Source: Ligula intestinalis
Taxonomy: Eukaryota > Platyhelminthes > Cestoda > Diphyllobothriidea > Diphyllobothriidae
Length of the DNA: 64,000 nt
Reading direction: 5' to 3'
Assembly: GCA_036362985.1 (NCBI GenBank)
Contig: JAYGXS010000010.1
Coordinates: 10,860,118 to 10,924,117, forward strand
The notes below the pieces were generated by a model. That model saw only the letters and a list, made by a program, of their open reading frames with translations. It was not told where the DNA came from and did not search any database. Made by a program: the position numbers and the translations under genes. Positions 9,062 to 19,029 of the stretch are shown piece by piece; position 1 is the first letter of the stretch; each line of letters begins with the position of its first letter.

Positions 9062-9548
9062 TGTGGGAGCCTACTTCGCTAACTCATGCCGGCTTCGTTG
9101 CCAAAAGCCACGAAAGTGCAGTGGCTACGCGCGCCGGCTAAACTCCTAAGCACTGTGTCTGCCTTTGTTTGCCGCACACTCGGCAACCATCTCGCGAGGC
9201 AGGGACGCTCCCACTGGTGCCTGTCCTTGGCGTTCACCAATCACCATAAAGGCCATCAGACAGACAAAAGTCTTCGGCGACTGACGTTGGAGTTACTTGG
9301 CCTTCCGCCTCGGCTCGAGATGAATGCGACGCTGCAGTGCTCTCTCACAGTCCTGATGGTCGAACTCAACGCCAAGCCGAGTCAAACATTTTTATACTAT
9401 ATATTCTCCTACTTGTTCTGTACAGAATATAACCTTCTCCTACTCTGGTTCTCCAAGACTTCTCTATCATCTCCTAAGAAAACGGCCCTGGAAAATCGCA
9501 GTCGTTAGGCTTAACCGGCGAAGCCTTAAAAACAACTCTTTTGCGATA
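9062..9548 (+). repeat. Solo LTR (LTR-B) inside gypsy-2 RT
   Basis: The block starts TGTGGGAGCC and ends TTTTGCGATA, the same TG...GCGATA form as LTR-A. It is flanked by CCCT (9058-9061) and TCCT (9549-9552), a 4-bp duplication with one change. Removing it restores HPLPSKFEAI. It contains attctcctacttgttctgtacagaa, a block shared with the relic at 6110-6475. At 487 bp it is longer than LTR-A and diverged from it. Confidence 0.78.
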
Positions 9549-9552
9549 TCCT

Positions 9553-9826
9553 CCCATCTAAGTTTGAGGCCATTCGCGATTTTCCGCCACCAACTTCTAA
9601 GCGTCAGTTACAACGTTTTATTGGCATGGTCAACTCTTATCGCCGGTTTCTCCCAAATTGTGCTGACCTTATGCTTCCTCTCACCAATCGACTCTCTGGT
9701 CCTAAGAGTCCTCTTGAACTTTCTGGTGTCGAACTGACCACTTTTGAGACAATCAAAGCCTCCCTTGCAGACGCTACGTTTCTCACACACCCCGCTCCCG
9801 AAGCGCAGCTGGTTCTCGGATCATAA
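9553..9826 (+). pseudogene. Gypsy-2 RT, second part
   Basis: The frame reads PSKFEAIRDFPPPTSKRQLQ, RFIGMVNSYRRFLPNCADLM, GPKSPLELSGVEL and ASLADATFLTHPAPEAQLVL, the conserved link to RNase H. Similarity then ends abruptly at about 9826, where the expected DAS of RNase H is missing. The element is truncated there, next to Helitron-like sequence. Confidence 0.88.
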
Positions 9827-9959
9827 AATGATATGCGTAGAAAGCTTTACAACTGACTGTTTTATTGGTGCCAATTTGAAATCGTTCATTGATATCAAAA
9901 CCAAAGATTCTCCAAGATGCTTCATTACTGCTGATGTATCTGCCCATTTAATACTGGAT

Positions 9960-10345
9960 AATCTCATTATTGTTTTTACGGCGGTTGAGGGAATACAGTG
10001 CAATTCTAGTGGCCTCGGTTCACTTATCCCAAATAATAGCTGAGCACCGTTTCAACAATTCAGATGTGCCTCAACCTCTGCTTCCTTGGTATGTTGCGGT
10101 ACCACCATCTGGCAACCTCACAGAAATCTTTAGCAGTTTGCCTCCAGGAAGTAACGTCGCTGGTATACCAGCCGATGCAACAGCCAAAACAATTTTGCTT
10201 CGTTTGCTCAGTTCAGCCAAATCAACTTAGTGACGAAAGTTTACCGGTTCCACCAGGCGCATCCATAAAGAAAACGTGGTCGCAATTACGGTGGTTGCAG
10301 ACGACGGTTGGAAGAATCGTGTTTTTTTCCACAGTCTACTCTGCA
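9960..10345 (-). pseudogene. Helitron (PIF1-type) helicase fragment
   Basis: On the minus strand 10240-10260 encodes APGGTGK within HVFFMDAPGGTGK, the Walker A loop of Helitron Rep-helicase proteins. After two stops and a frame change it continues SKIVLAVASAGIPATLLPGG, another hallmark, then CSAIIWDK...TRIALYSLNR, matching the Walker B neighbourhood (IIWDE...ALnRtL). The helicase would unwind DNA during rolling-circle transposition. Only this central part remains, and it carries several stops. Confidence 0.72.
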
Positions 10346-10660
10346 TTGTGATATCTCGAGTTGGCTGGAAAAGGAATTTGTATGGCATAACACTTAACGG
10401 GGTTGCGAGAAATGTTGTTTATCCGGAAGCATAAGTGCGCCGACTCTACCTTCCATTACCTTAATGTACGCATTACTACCTTTGTTGACTATATCTCATG
10501 TACCTCTACCGTCGCCCAGAATGCCGCCCCATTGTTTCCTGCCGTACTGTTTTCCCCGTACACGTACTTTTCATCATTATTTTAGTGTACGTGACTTTCC
10601 CCTTTGGTGGTGAAAAACTTTACTCTTTTATGGTTCCTCCCTTACAGTTTCCCCCTAAAC
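10346..10660. other. No gene recognised
   Basis: Short open frames only. The sequence lies between the Helitron fragment and foldback 2 and may be more degenerate Helitron sequence. Confidence 0.3.
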
Positions 10661-11174
10661 AGCAAAATTTAATGGATTCATCAATTTCGAGATTGCTCTT
10701 CAGTTGCTTCCTCTCATTGCATAACGTGAATTAACGTCAGAGAATTCATGCAGAAAAAAATCGATACAACACGGTAAGGTCACTGCAAATGGCCAAGAGG
10801 CAATCGATAAAGTAGGAACCTTAAAGGCTGTAGGCAGCAAAAACTGGTGAAAAAACGTCCAAGGCAAAAAAATAAATATGGGGAGGGGAATGCGTATCAG
10901 GGAGCCAGTGTTACCAAGGTTGAGGTAGGTTCAGTACATGCCTCAATTGTTTACAAAGGTCGGGTTTAAACCGCGGTATGTAAGCTGCCTACAGCGGTTA
11001 AAGCTCTTACTTTATCGATTGCCTCTTGGCCATTTACAGTGACATTGCCTTTTTGTATCGATTTTTTCTGCATGAATTAAATTGTGTATTTTCTCTGACG
11101 TTAATTCACGTTATGCAATGAGAGGTAGCAACTGAAGAGCACTCTCGAAATTGATGGATCCATTACATTTTGCT
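10661..11174. repeat. Foldback palindrome 2
   Basis: The left arm (10661-10838) is the reverse complement of the right arm (10984-11174) with scattered changes; the loop is 145 bases. Matching blocks include gcataacgtgaattaacgtc, atcgataaagtaag(g) and ctgtaggcagc. Arm and loop sizes are close to foldback 1 (arms about 170, loop 139), though the sequence differs. The loop has no recognised protein similarity. Confidence 0.75.
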
Positions 11175-12124
11175 ATTTATACAATCTTCAAATGTTCACC
11201 AGGGAAAAGAAGCTTTAAGTTTACCCATAATCACGTTTTGCTCATTATTTTTGAAGTTGTTTGATAAATTTAGTGATTCTTTAAGAATTCTGCTCTTTTC
11301 GTGCGTAAACTTACGCCTTTTCGCCGTAAACATACTTCTTTACTGTTATTTTACTACCTGTTAAGTTTTCTTTAAGTGGTTAAAAACTGCCACTCTATGG
11401 GATCAACACTTACAGTTTTCCACTTAAACTTGTGGTTATTTTCTACTGCTTCCCTATCCTTCGTCCAGCTGAACAACGCTCTTGCCCGTTCAATGAGAGC
11501 AAGCAGGACTTAGCCACTGTAAATATCGTAATTTTCATGAGCAAACGATATTTGCGCAGCCGTCGGAATTACACATTTAAACAATATTTTCAGTTATTTT
11601 ACGATTTTCCGTCGCTACTTTTTGCGCAATTACTCTTTCTGACCATACTTATACTGTCCATCGAGTCAAAACGACCTCAGAAATGCCGACCTACTCACCT
11701 TATACTTCATAATCATTTTAAGAGGTTCTCATTAACAGTTTGCCTACCTTTTGCCTACATAAGGGACACCAATGCGTAAGGAAGTCCAAGGCGAAGCCGG
11801 GCTTCCGAGCTACAATAATCCTATGGGATTGTGAGGGTCCCAAAAGAATCCGTCAAAACAGGCATGAGTATAACGTGGAGAGATCAAGGTCCCAAAAGAA
11901 GTGTTTATGGATAATTGGGTTAGCCAGCAGGTTGCCTCAACTTTGGGCGACTTCTAAGATTACCGGCTTTAATTTGCATGACTTTGTGCCGTGCGGACAG
12001 CGGATTATAATGACCCTTCGAATAAACACTGAACAAACAAAAATGGAAACAAAAAAGGCAACAACACGTTGAAAGTAATCTTAAGCCCGAAAAAGAGTGA
12101 TGCATAAGCGCAGATAAAAGGTTA
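11175..12124. other. AT-rich intergenic sequence, no gene recognised
   Basis: Short open frames only, with no domain I can recognise. It lies downstream of the minus-strand candidate exon ending at 12125. I found no convincing minus-strand poly(A) signal here. Confidence 0.4.
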
Positions 12125-12886
12125 TTAGTCCTGATAGGGATCACGAACTGAGCGGGAGTATTCAGAAATGATGACATCGTAGCGACGAGGCACAGACTTC
12201 TTGTCCTTCGTGCAGAGTGGCAAAGATGAATGTTGCCAATAGGAAACACTTGAAAACGAAGATGTGGGACAGTAAACCTCATAATACCTCTGATCACATT
12301 CAATGGCTCCTTTAGGTGCGGAGCATTCTCCCCCTTCACCAGTCGGGAAGTAACAGGTGTTCTCAGCTCTGCGATGGAGTGAGTATGCTGTTAAGTACGC
12401 TAAATCTCCATGATAATGGTAATCGTCACTTCCAAGTAGACTGTGAACTGGCTCCCAGGACCATTCAGGTGGGTGGAATCGGTAACGATGGCGACTACAC
12501 TGACGGCGGCCAAACTTTGCAGTCGAGTCTTGAGGAGTTAAACAGCCGTCATGGTCGTCGTACGACTGGGTCTGGCAATAATTTCGACGACGGCTGCATG
12601 AATCGGGCGGTTTACAGCAGTCGTGAGACGAAAACTGGTGTTCGGAACCTTTATAAGCATACGGTGACAGTGGCGATCGAGAACGCTCTCGAGATTGACG
12701 TCCTGCATCAAGCGGCGGTGAGGTTCCACTGGGTTGGGAAGCGTGACCACCGTTGCCTGTAAGGGAATACACCAGGTATTTGCCTTCTGACCGTGATGTT
12801 ACGGAGTCTTTAGGTGTTTCACGGGATGCTGTTAATAGAATGTCGGGGTACATTTTAGCATATGAGCATTCATTTCCTTGACTGGC
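12125..12886 (-). CDS. Candidate terminal exon of a host gene, unknown product
   Basis: The minus strand is open for 253 codons from 12886 to a TAA at 12125. A stop precedes it, directly in the sequence ttctcttcactag, a good pyrimidine-rich 3' splice site ending AG at 12887. The encoded chain has mixed composition and is rich in Ser, Arg, Tyr and His, with patches such as RQSRERSRSPLSPY, YDDHDG and PEWSWEPVHSL. It ends RRYDVIISEYSRSVRDPYQD. I see no domain, transmembrane segment or transposon similarity. It would suit the disordered C-terminal tail of a larger protein. Upstream exons were not found in the window. It could also be a chance open frame. Confidence 0.4.
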   Translation of the reverse strand, partial: ASQGNECSYAKMYPDILLTASRETPKDSVTSRSEGKYLVYSLTGNGGHASQPSGTSPPLDAGRQSRERSRSPLSPYAYKGSEHQFSSHDCCKPPDSCSRRRNYCQTQSYDDHDGCLTPQDSTAKFGRRQCSRHRYRFHPPEWSWEPVHSLLGSDDYHYHGDLAYLTAYSLHRRAENTCYFPTGEGGECSAPKGAIECDQRYYEVYCPTSSFSSVSYWQHSSLPLCTKDKKSVPRRYDVIISEYSRSVRDPYQD

Positions 12887-13629
12887 GTACTAGTGAAGAG
12901 AATTAAGATTGAAGTATAAGGTAAAACTACCAAAGTAAACCATAGAATCAAAGCGCATGAAAAATAAATGTGTTTAAATACCGTTCCGCAGTTGTTGTGG
13001 GTAAGGGTCGTCGGAGGGACGGAAGCTGAGTTGTTGATGGGGCATTAGAGACATTTATCGATTAACAGAGCCGGTATCTAAGCGAGCAACTGATTCACTG
13101 ACTACGCAACTCACGAAACATCTTATGGATAGCCAAATGTTCTGGATACCAGAAGCGGCGAACTTTGAGTGTCGTAATAAATGAACACCCTTGAGTAACT
13201 TCTCATTAAACTACTTAGTTTTTGAGCACGATATCAGTGACGGCTGCAATCACTATTACAAGTAAGTTGTCAAGGCAGTCAACATAAGCCAGTAGGGCAA
13301 AGTTTATTTAACCAGTGTTGGTTGCGACGCAAATTGGAGCCAAGCTATTCATCAAGACGGTAGATAGGATTCCGGAAAACGAAGAAACCTATCGCAAAAA
13401 GCTATGTCAGGAACAGCACCAACTTCAAAAAGTTTATATAAGGCCTCAAAGGTTTCCATCTTCCATAGACGGATGATGGATTAATTCCGACTCCGTTTTT
13501 AAAATTAGCCTATCCTGCGTACCCCAGTTTCATTTTCCGGGACGATTCCGGAAATGCAGCAATATATGCATGTCACGAACTGAAAATAACGACATATACA
13601 AAGGTAAAATGTTTGAAAAAGCGGCAACA
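12887..13629. other. No gene recognised (possible intron of the minus-strand gene)
   Basis: AT-rich sequence without long open frames or repeat similarity that I can see. If 12125-12886 is an exon, this would be intron. Confidence 0.3.
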
Positions 13630-14177
13630 GTAGTTTAAGTAGTGCACCTCATATAACCCTAGTCCAACGGAAACGGTTTTTATAGCGGTTTCATGGGTGG
13701 AGAATTAGGATAGGCAGTGGAATATGCTTTAATAACTGCTATATGCATTTTAATTTTAATGTATTTAGAAATGTTGTGGATTTATATCGGTAGATTTCCC
13801 TAATCTGTATTATCATTAAATGTATTGCGGAAAAACCCGATTATCAAAATGCAGGTTTCTCGGAATTCCTTAAAAAGTAGAAATGGTGGTTAGGAGGTCG
13901 TTTACTCCAACTAACCTGAGGTTCAACTTACCGTTCTGGAGTTAGGTTAGTAGAGTCCGCGGCGCGAAGAGCCACGCACACCTTATATTTGCGTGTGGAA
14001 CAACTTACTTCCAGCGGCCGCGGGAAACAAATTTAACTACATTTTTCCATTTTACACTTCTACAAATTTCCTTCACGGCCTATCCTACTCCCCCACCTGC
14101 AAAACCCCCTATATTTACCGTTTCCGTAGGAAAAATGCTGGAACTAGGGGTATATGAGGTACACCACTTAAACTACC
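13630..14177. repeat. Inverted arms upstream of Penelope-1
   Basis: The left arm (about 13630-13725) and right arm (about 14075-14177) are imperfect reverse complements: gtttaagtagtgcacctcatata pairs with tatatgaggtacaccacttaaac, and attaggatagg with cctatcctac. They enclose about 350 bases containing a short ccgcgg-rich hairpin near 13960-14030. The block ends just before the Penelope coding region and may be its terminal repeat structure. Confidence 0.55.
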
Positions 14178-14310
14178 TTTGACGAGAGAGTTTTACATTA
14201 ATCTTCATAATACTAGGTTACAGCACCCCGCAGTTGGTTATAAGCCAATAACAAGGAAATTTTACTGACCACAAACCGCCCACTGCTACTAACTTGGTAC
14301 CAGTATAGTT

Positions 14311-14781
14311 CAACTTTCTGGCCGAATCAATAGTCCTCCCTACATTTAAACCAAAATTCTGGCTGCACTATGTAGATGATACATTTGTCATCATTAGAAA
14401 GACTGACTTAGACCTCATCCACACGAGACTAAATTCCACATTCCCAGGAATTGAATCTACATTCGAAACTGAGGTTAACGGGCAACTCCCATTCCTAGAT
14501 GTCCTTGTACATCGAAATACTGATGGATCACTCCACACATCTGTTTACCGTAAAGGAACATACTCGGAAGTAATCCTAAATTTCGGGAGCAATCACCCTG
14601 TCTCTCATAAAAGAAGTTCTATTTACAGCCTTCTCAGTCGATCTAAAAGGCACTGCTCTGATGACGAAGGTTACCAGGAAGAAACGAAATACCTTTTCAA
14701 TTATTCTCAAAAATGGATATCCATGAAATTACGTGCTCCAGTGCATAAAACGACAAGAGTCCGAAGGAAAAAAGGCATTTA
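14311..14781 (+). pseudogene. Penelope-1 reverse transcriptase, C-terminal part
   Basis: An open stretch with no ATG start at its head encodes FWLHYVDDTFVII (catalytic YVDD at 14369-14380), then NGQLPFLDVLVHR and TSVYRK, all Penelope RT signatures. It then runs to KRHCSDDEG and a TAG at 14779. The upstream fingers region is cut by a stop at about 14308. Confidence 0.87.
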
Positions 14782-14861
14782 GAATAGTGCGGCCAACGAG
14801 CCATCGAAAACACTAACCTGGCCTACTCTCCCATACATAAACAATGCAGCTGAGCCTATCG

Positions 14862-15368
14862 AATGATAATTAAACGAAGCACCAGATACAAGTGGCATAC
14901 CAACCTGCAACCACCTTACGATCACAGCTTGTACACCCTAAGGGCAGGTTTGGCTATCTTGAAAGAAAAGGAGTTGTCTACAAGATCCCGTGTTCCAGTT
15001 GTGATGCAGTTTATTGTGGCCAAACTGGGAAATGCGCCTCAACCCGTATACACCAGCATCAGTCAGCGGTCAGAAGACGAGACCGTCTATCCCAGGTGGC
15101 CATGCGCACACTGGAAACCGGCCACAAATTCGCAGGGGAGAACACGTGGATTTTTGGCACTTATCCAACTAGAAAAGGCCGTGATTTCCTGGAGGCAATG
15201 CACTCAGACGAAGCATGCATCAACAGGCATAGAGGTTTGGACGCCAGCTATGGTTACCTCAAAGCCAAAATCGACGCGCGCCACCAAACACAGCCGAATG
15301 ACGAAAGGCATCTAACATCCACTAGCAGACTAACAATTTTGCCAATCGGCATACACGTCAGATAAATA
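14862..15368 (+). pseudogene. Penelope-1 GIY-YIG endonuclease domain
   Basis: The frame encodes TTLRSQLVHPKGR, then GVVYKIPCSSCDAVYCGQTG (GVVY and VYCGQ corresponding to GIY and YIG), then TRIHQHQSAVRRRD, a conserved GHKFAGE and a C-terminal EACINRHRGLDASYGYL. This is the usual layout of the flatworm Penelope endonuclease. It ends with a stop at 15366 and appears intact as a domain, but it is detached from the RT frame. Confidence 0.85.
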
Positions 15369-15589
15369 TCAATTTTTCTGAACGTTTTAAAATATTAGTT
15401 GTTTGTTACACACTTTCTTACGTCCGAAGACGACGAGATCAAATTTTCCCAAAGAACCCTTTATTTTCATAGTTTATCTTTCATGCCAAATCACAATTCA
15501 TGCGGTCAGGGGGGTTCGGAAACGCAGATCGGAGGAAGGGACAGTATCAGCTGAATGCAAATACAAGATAAACATCATAAAGCACAGTT

Positions 15590-15871
15590 TCACAGCTTAC
15601 CATCGGTCAGAGGAATGTCTTCGTACTCCTGAAAGTAATCCACAGAGTGAATCTGCTCGATCCAGAATTGCCGTAACTGCAGTAGTTCTTCCCTTAGTTT
15701 ATCACAAGCTGCCTTCCAGGCATTCGCAGTCGCCTGACAAGGATTGGCTTTCCATTTGTCAAAGTAGGCCTGCTTTGCGTGCTTAGCATTCAGACATTCA
15801 ACGTTCATCCAAGGTGATTTTTCCAGTTCCGTTGGAGAAACTTTAAGGTTAAGACGAGGACATTTTGGCAC
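15590..15871 (-). pseudogene. Non-LTR retrotransposon linker fragment (EN-RT spacer type)
   Basis: The 93-codon minus frame has NAKHAKQAYFDKWKANPCQ, LREELLQLRQFWIEQ and a VDYFQEYED end. This resembles the helical spacer between endonuclease and reverse transcriptase in flatworm non-LTR elements (KNRLHKAY...RLREMQDAW...). The match is by overall pattern and not by catalytic residues, so assignment is moderate. No RT follows. Confidence 0.45.
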
Positions 15872-16342
15872 CGGAAATGAGCAACGAGAAAAGAAAGTGG
15901 GAAACGGGACAGACTACTAGGTGACCAAGCAAATACACACATAAAATACTCCAACAATCCCACATTGCTGCTCTTTAAATGCTGATTTAACCAATCCACT
16001 TGCGAAAATGTAGGGTTCGCTAGAAAGTCTAAAGCTTGGCAGCGGTTTCCAGCGCACTCAATACGAATAATAAGCAGGTAATGCGGTGTACTTGGAGAAA
16101 ATCCATAAAATTTCCTCAGAATTTATCCTGCGTGACGTTCTTGATAACCGAAAGCCAGCAATTAGTCTTTTCCTCGCACATGGGCAGCCTGCGGTTCGAC
16201 ATTTTATGGCAAAGGAATCGGATGTGGACTTCATCTTCAGATGTAAAATGACGAAAACTCACCTTTTTACATTTTGACCCACTAGATCCAACTTTTTTCG
16301 TACTTGGATTGTTTATGAGTCACATAAATTCCCATCAAAGAA
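15872..16342. other. No gene recognised
   Basis: Short open frames only; no repeat or domain assigned. Confidence 0.3.
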
Positions 16343-17280
16343 TTCAGAAGACTAGTTCGGCGAGTGTACACATGCTTTCGATCAATTGTCGTCAGGTCTA
16401 ACTGGGTGCAAGTTCAAACGTGTTCGCCTTTTCGGACAAATGAGTCATGGAAATGGGGGTGGAGTCGATAAGCGAAGGCTGGTTGTGGGGGAAGGGTTTT
16501 ATAGAGCAACCTAGGGGAGGGAGGAGGAGGGGGGGACGGGGGCAGGGAGACAAACGAAGGGTGGATGACTGCATTCCACTACGTGACTGTGGGCCAGGCC
16601 AGCTGTGGAGCTTGTAGGAAGTTCTTCTGTACACACGACGCGGGCTTCATCAGCCTGATAGCGGTCACTTCTGCTGTTGCTAGCAGCCGCTGACCCAGAG
16701 ACTTCGGATAATTTGGTGGGACCTTGTAGATCCGTCGGAAAGCTTCGTTGGGGTCCACACGATGTCCAGAATCGACCATGTGCCCCAGAATAGAGCTGTT
16801 TATGCTCCTGACTTCACTTTTTCTCAGCCATGCCGGGAGGTGCTCATTTATTCTTTTGGATAGGCGCCGGCTCGTGCGACCAACATAACCTGCTCCACAG
16901 GAGCAAGTAAAGAGTAGATGCGCATTGAGAATTGACAAGGATTTATCGAAGGTATACGTACACTCGCCGAACTAGTTTTCTGAATTTTTCCTACTATCGA
17001 ATCAGCCGGAAGAAAGGATTTGGTGCCTTCCAAAATGCCTAGATTTCCGAAGCTCGATTTCTCGGAACATAGGCATTGTTGTGCCACAGGCGGGAAACAA
17101 CGTATTAGTACGAGTTGGATAAAGGAAGCGGTCGGAGACGGACGGGAAAAATGTGGTACTAATTCGCAAGGGGTTGTGAAAACTTGGATGATGGATGGAA
17201 TGCTTTGGAGATAGATGTATAAGGGCGTCTGGCAGATTCTCCCCTAGAAAAAATGGACGAGGGCAGTAGGGCATACTAAA
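16343..17280 (-). mobile_element. Penelope-4: 3' part of a Penelope-like element with short inverted repeats
   Basis: The GIY-YIG coding region is flanked by a 27-bp inverted repeat: 16343-16369 and 16958-16984, with one mismatch, both containing actagttcggcgagtgtac. The same motif family (ttcagaa..ac..a.tt.ggcgag) begins the arms of foldback 1. A CTGACGA-N9-GAAA motif follows the left repeat on the minus strand (about 16378-16397). The G/C-rich purine run at 16508-16555 is 3' untranslated sequence. Upstream (to 17280) the minus frame is open but not clearly homologous. Confidence 0.7.
16579..16938 (-). pseudogene. Penelope-4 GIY-YIG endonuclease domain
   Basis: The frame has LLFTCSCGAGYVGRTSRRLS (the YVG segment of GIY-YIG), RINEHLPAWLRK, SSILGHMVDSGHRVDP, FRRIYKVPPNYPKSLGQRLL and ATAEVTAIRLMKP, the C-terminal nuclease of Penelope-like elements. 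A frameshift separates it from the preceding RT end (KIQKTSSASVRIPSIN at about 16990). The start is not a true initiation site. Confidence 0.83.
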
Positions 17281-17284
17281 AATT

Positions 17285-18400
17285 GTTATGCTTTATTGGT
17301 TATATTGAGACAGAATTTTCACTTGGATACCCGGTAAACACAGAGCAAGCGAGAAGTCCATGACTTTTCACGACAAATGGATGCAAGTGAATATGGATAT
17401 CAAAAGGGCTAAAAATGGAGGTTCCACCACCTGCGACTAATTTAGAGTCCAAGACTTCGTACGGGGAGAGCAGCCCGTATTGCCTGCTCGATGAAGGTTT
17501 GGGGTTTATGAATTGAAATCACAGAACTTCTGAAATTAGGCTTAACGGCCGGTGTTGATTTGAGTCTTAACTGCATGAACACGACGGTGTCTGATGGAGA
17601 CTATGCGGGCATATTACTAAATTTTATAGTATAGAAACGTGTGAACTGAGTTCAAATACAACCTTGCAGGTGATCGCACTGTAAAAAACCAGGCAATTTA
17701 GGTACTACATTTTTAGATAAAGTTTAACACAGACTGAGTTTTATCCAATACAATAATTTAAACTTGGAAAAAACGCAAACTAAAGAATGTTATATCACTG
17801 TTGACAGTGGCTTCAGGATTTGTGATTTTTTCCTATCTCACGAACTGTCAACCGACATTCTGAAATGTGTCTTTTACTGGAACAAATCACTTAATAGAGT
17901 GTTAATGTTGATTATCATGCGAACTAACCTCAGGATGTTTTCGTCACGGCCGGATGTTGGTTCCTGAAAGAGCTTTTTTCTCGCCTGCAAGATGCATACT
18001 CTAGAAACATCGCTAGTTACGTAGTATGCATTCTTCTCCTTGACTTTCAAGGCCCTTAAATTAAAATATATTCTATGGAAAACACGCACTCATTTAGTAA
18101 AAAATTATCTCTTAAAATTTTATACTTTCAGAAAGGGCTCCTTTCGGAGTCTACCACTTTTAAATTTCGGAGTCATTTTGAGCCCTACCGGTCGTTACAC
18201 TTGCATTCAAAGTTTCCAGAGTATATACTGTGTGTATTCTAAGGAATTTAATATATTCCTCTACGCCATAACGAAGAGGTCTCACAGTCCGCAGAGCATT
18301 TGCAACGAATTCAAATCATATTATGTACTTTACAAGTAGGTAGTTATGCACCGATCTGTTGCAGGATGCACCCATCCTAGTTGATGCATTTTGCGAGGGT
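17285..18400. other. AT-rich sequence, no gene recognised
   Basis: Open frames are all short and no transposon domain could be read on either strand. The strand composition is ordinary; nothing further is supported. Confidence 0.35.
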
Positions 18401-18581
18401 TTGGAACCCCAAGCAATTTTGCCTAGTTGCAAGGCGAAATACTTATAATACTCGCTATTTTTAAGTAACAATGTTTTTTTACAAACAAAGACCAGGGACA
18501 TCGCGAACGCGTCTTCTGGCTTGTTTGCCGTAATCAGGCGATGATATCCCAACTCCAGTGTAGCAGCAAAAATTGCCGTCA

Positions 18582-18652
18582 CACTCGAGTTTCGAATTCG
18601 CGTCTCTCTGGCCAGAGGCGAACGCTCTAACCATTGAGCCACAAGTCCGCCG
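18582..18652 (-). ncRNA. tRNA-like SINE head / tRNA pseudogene
   Basis: On the minus strand GGCGGACTTGTGGCTCAATGG TTAGAGC is followed by a CGCCTCTGGCCAGAG arm and AATTCGAAACTC. These correspond to a pol III A box, an anticodon-like arm and a decayed B box. The acceptor stem does not close. This is a common form of tRNA-derived SINE in flatworms. The protein-like frame over it (GLVAQWLERSPLARE) is an artefact of the tRNA sequence. Confidence 0.5.
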
Positions 18653-18839
18653 TCTTGTAGTAGTATTAAATTGATAGATTCGATGCCCTTTGAAGTAAAC
18701 CCTGACGATTTTAGAAACCTCATGATTAGGAACCTTTCAAAACCAAAAGATACATTATCTTCAAATATGAAATTTACAAAAGAGATAATTTATTACTGGA
18801 TGAGTGCAAGAAAAAAATGTTAATGTATGTTCTATGAAA

Positions 18840-18945
18840 TATACTTGAATTTCAAATTTGAAAGTCTCATCCAGGTCCTTTCCTGCTACAGAGTTGCTAT
18901 ACGGCCCTAATGGTTTCTGGAAGAGTTTGAATTTATAAGGGCAAA
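18840..18945 (-). pseudogene. Short non-LTR fragment, second copy of the 20150-20262 region
   Basis: The minus frame LFQKPLGPYSNSVAGKDLDET closely parallels LFQKPPGPYSHSLAGKDPDET at about 20155-20225. It is a piece of the RT N-terminal region in which a GKAPGPD-type motif is shifted by a frame change. Too short to classify alone. Confidence 0.5.
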
Positions 18946-19029
18946 GAAAATCACAGAGAAAAATGCACAATGCCTAGCTAGCTATTTTTGTTGATTATAT
19001 CTTTAAGTTGACGCAATTGTGAAAAGCTC

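Larger units (their letters stand above)
14178..15368 (+). mobile_element. Penelope-1: Penelope-like retroelement, 5' truncated
   Basis: A reverse-transcriptase segment is followed by a GIY-YIG endonuclease domain in the arrangement specific to Penelope-like elements. Frameshifts separate the two, so it is not functional. These elements nick the target with the GIY-YIG domain and reverse transcribe in place. Confidence 0.87.
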
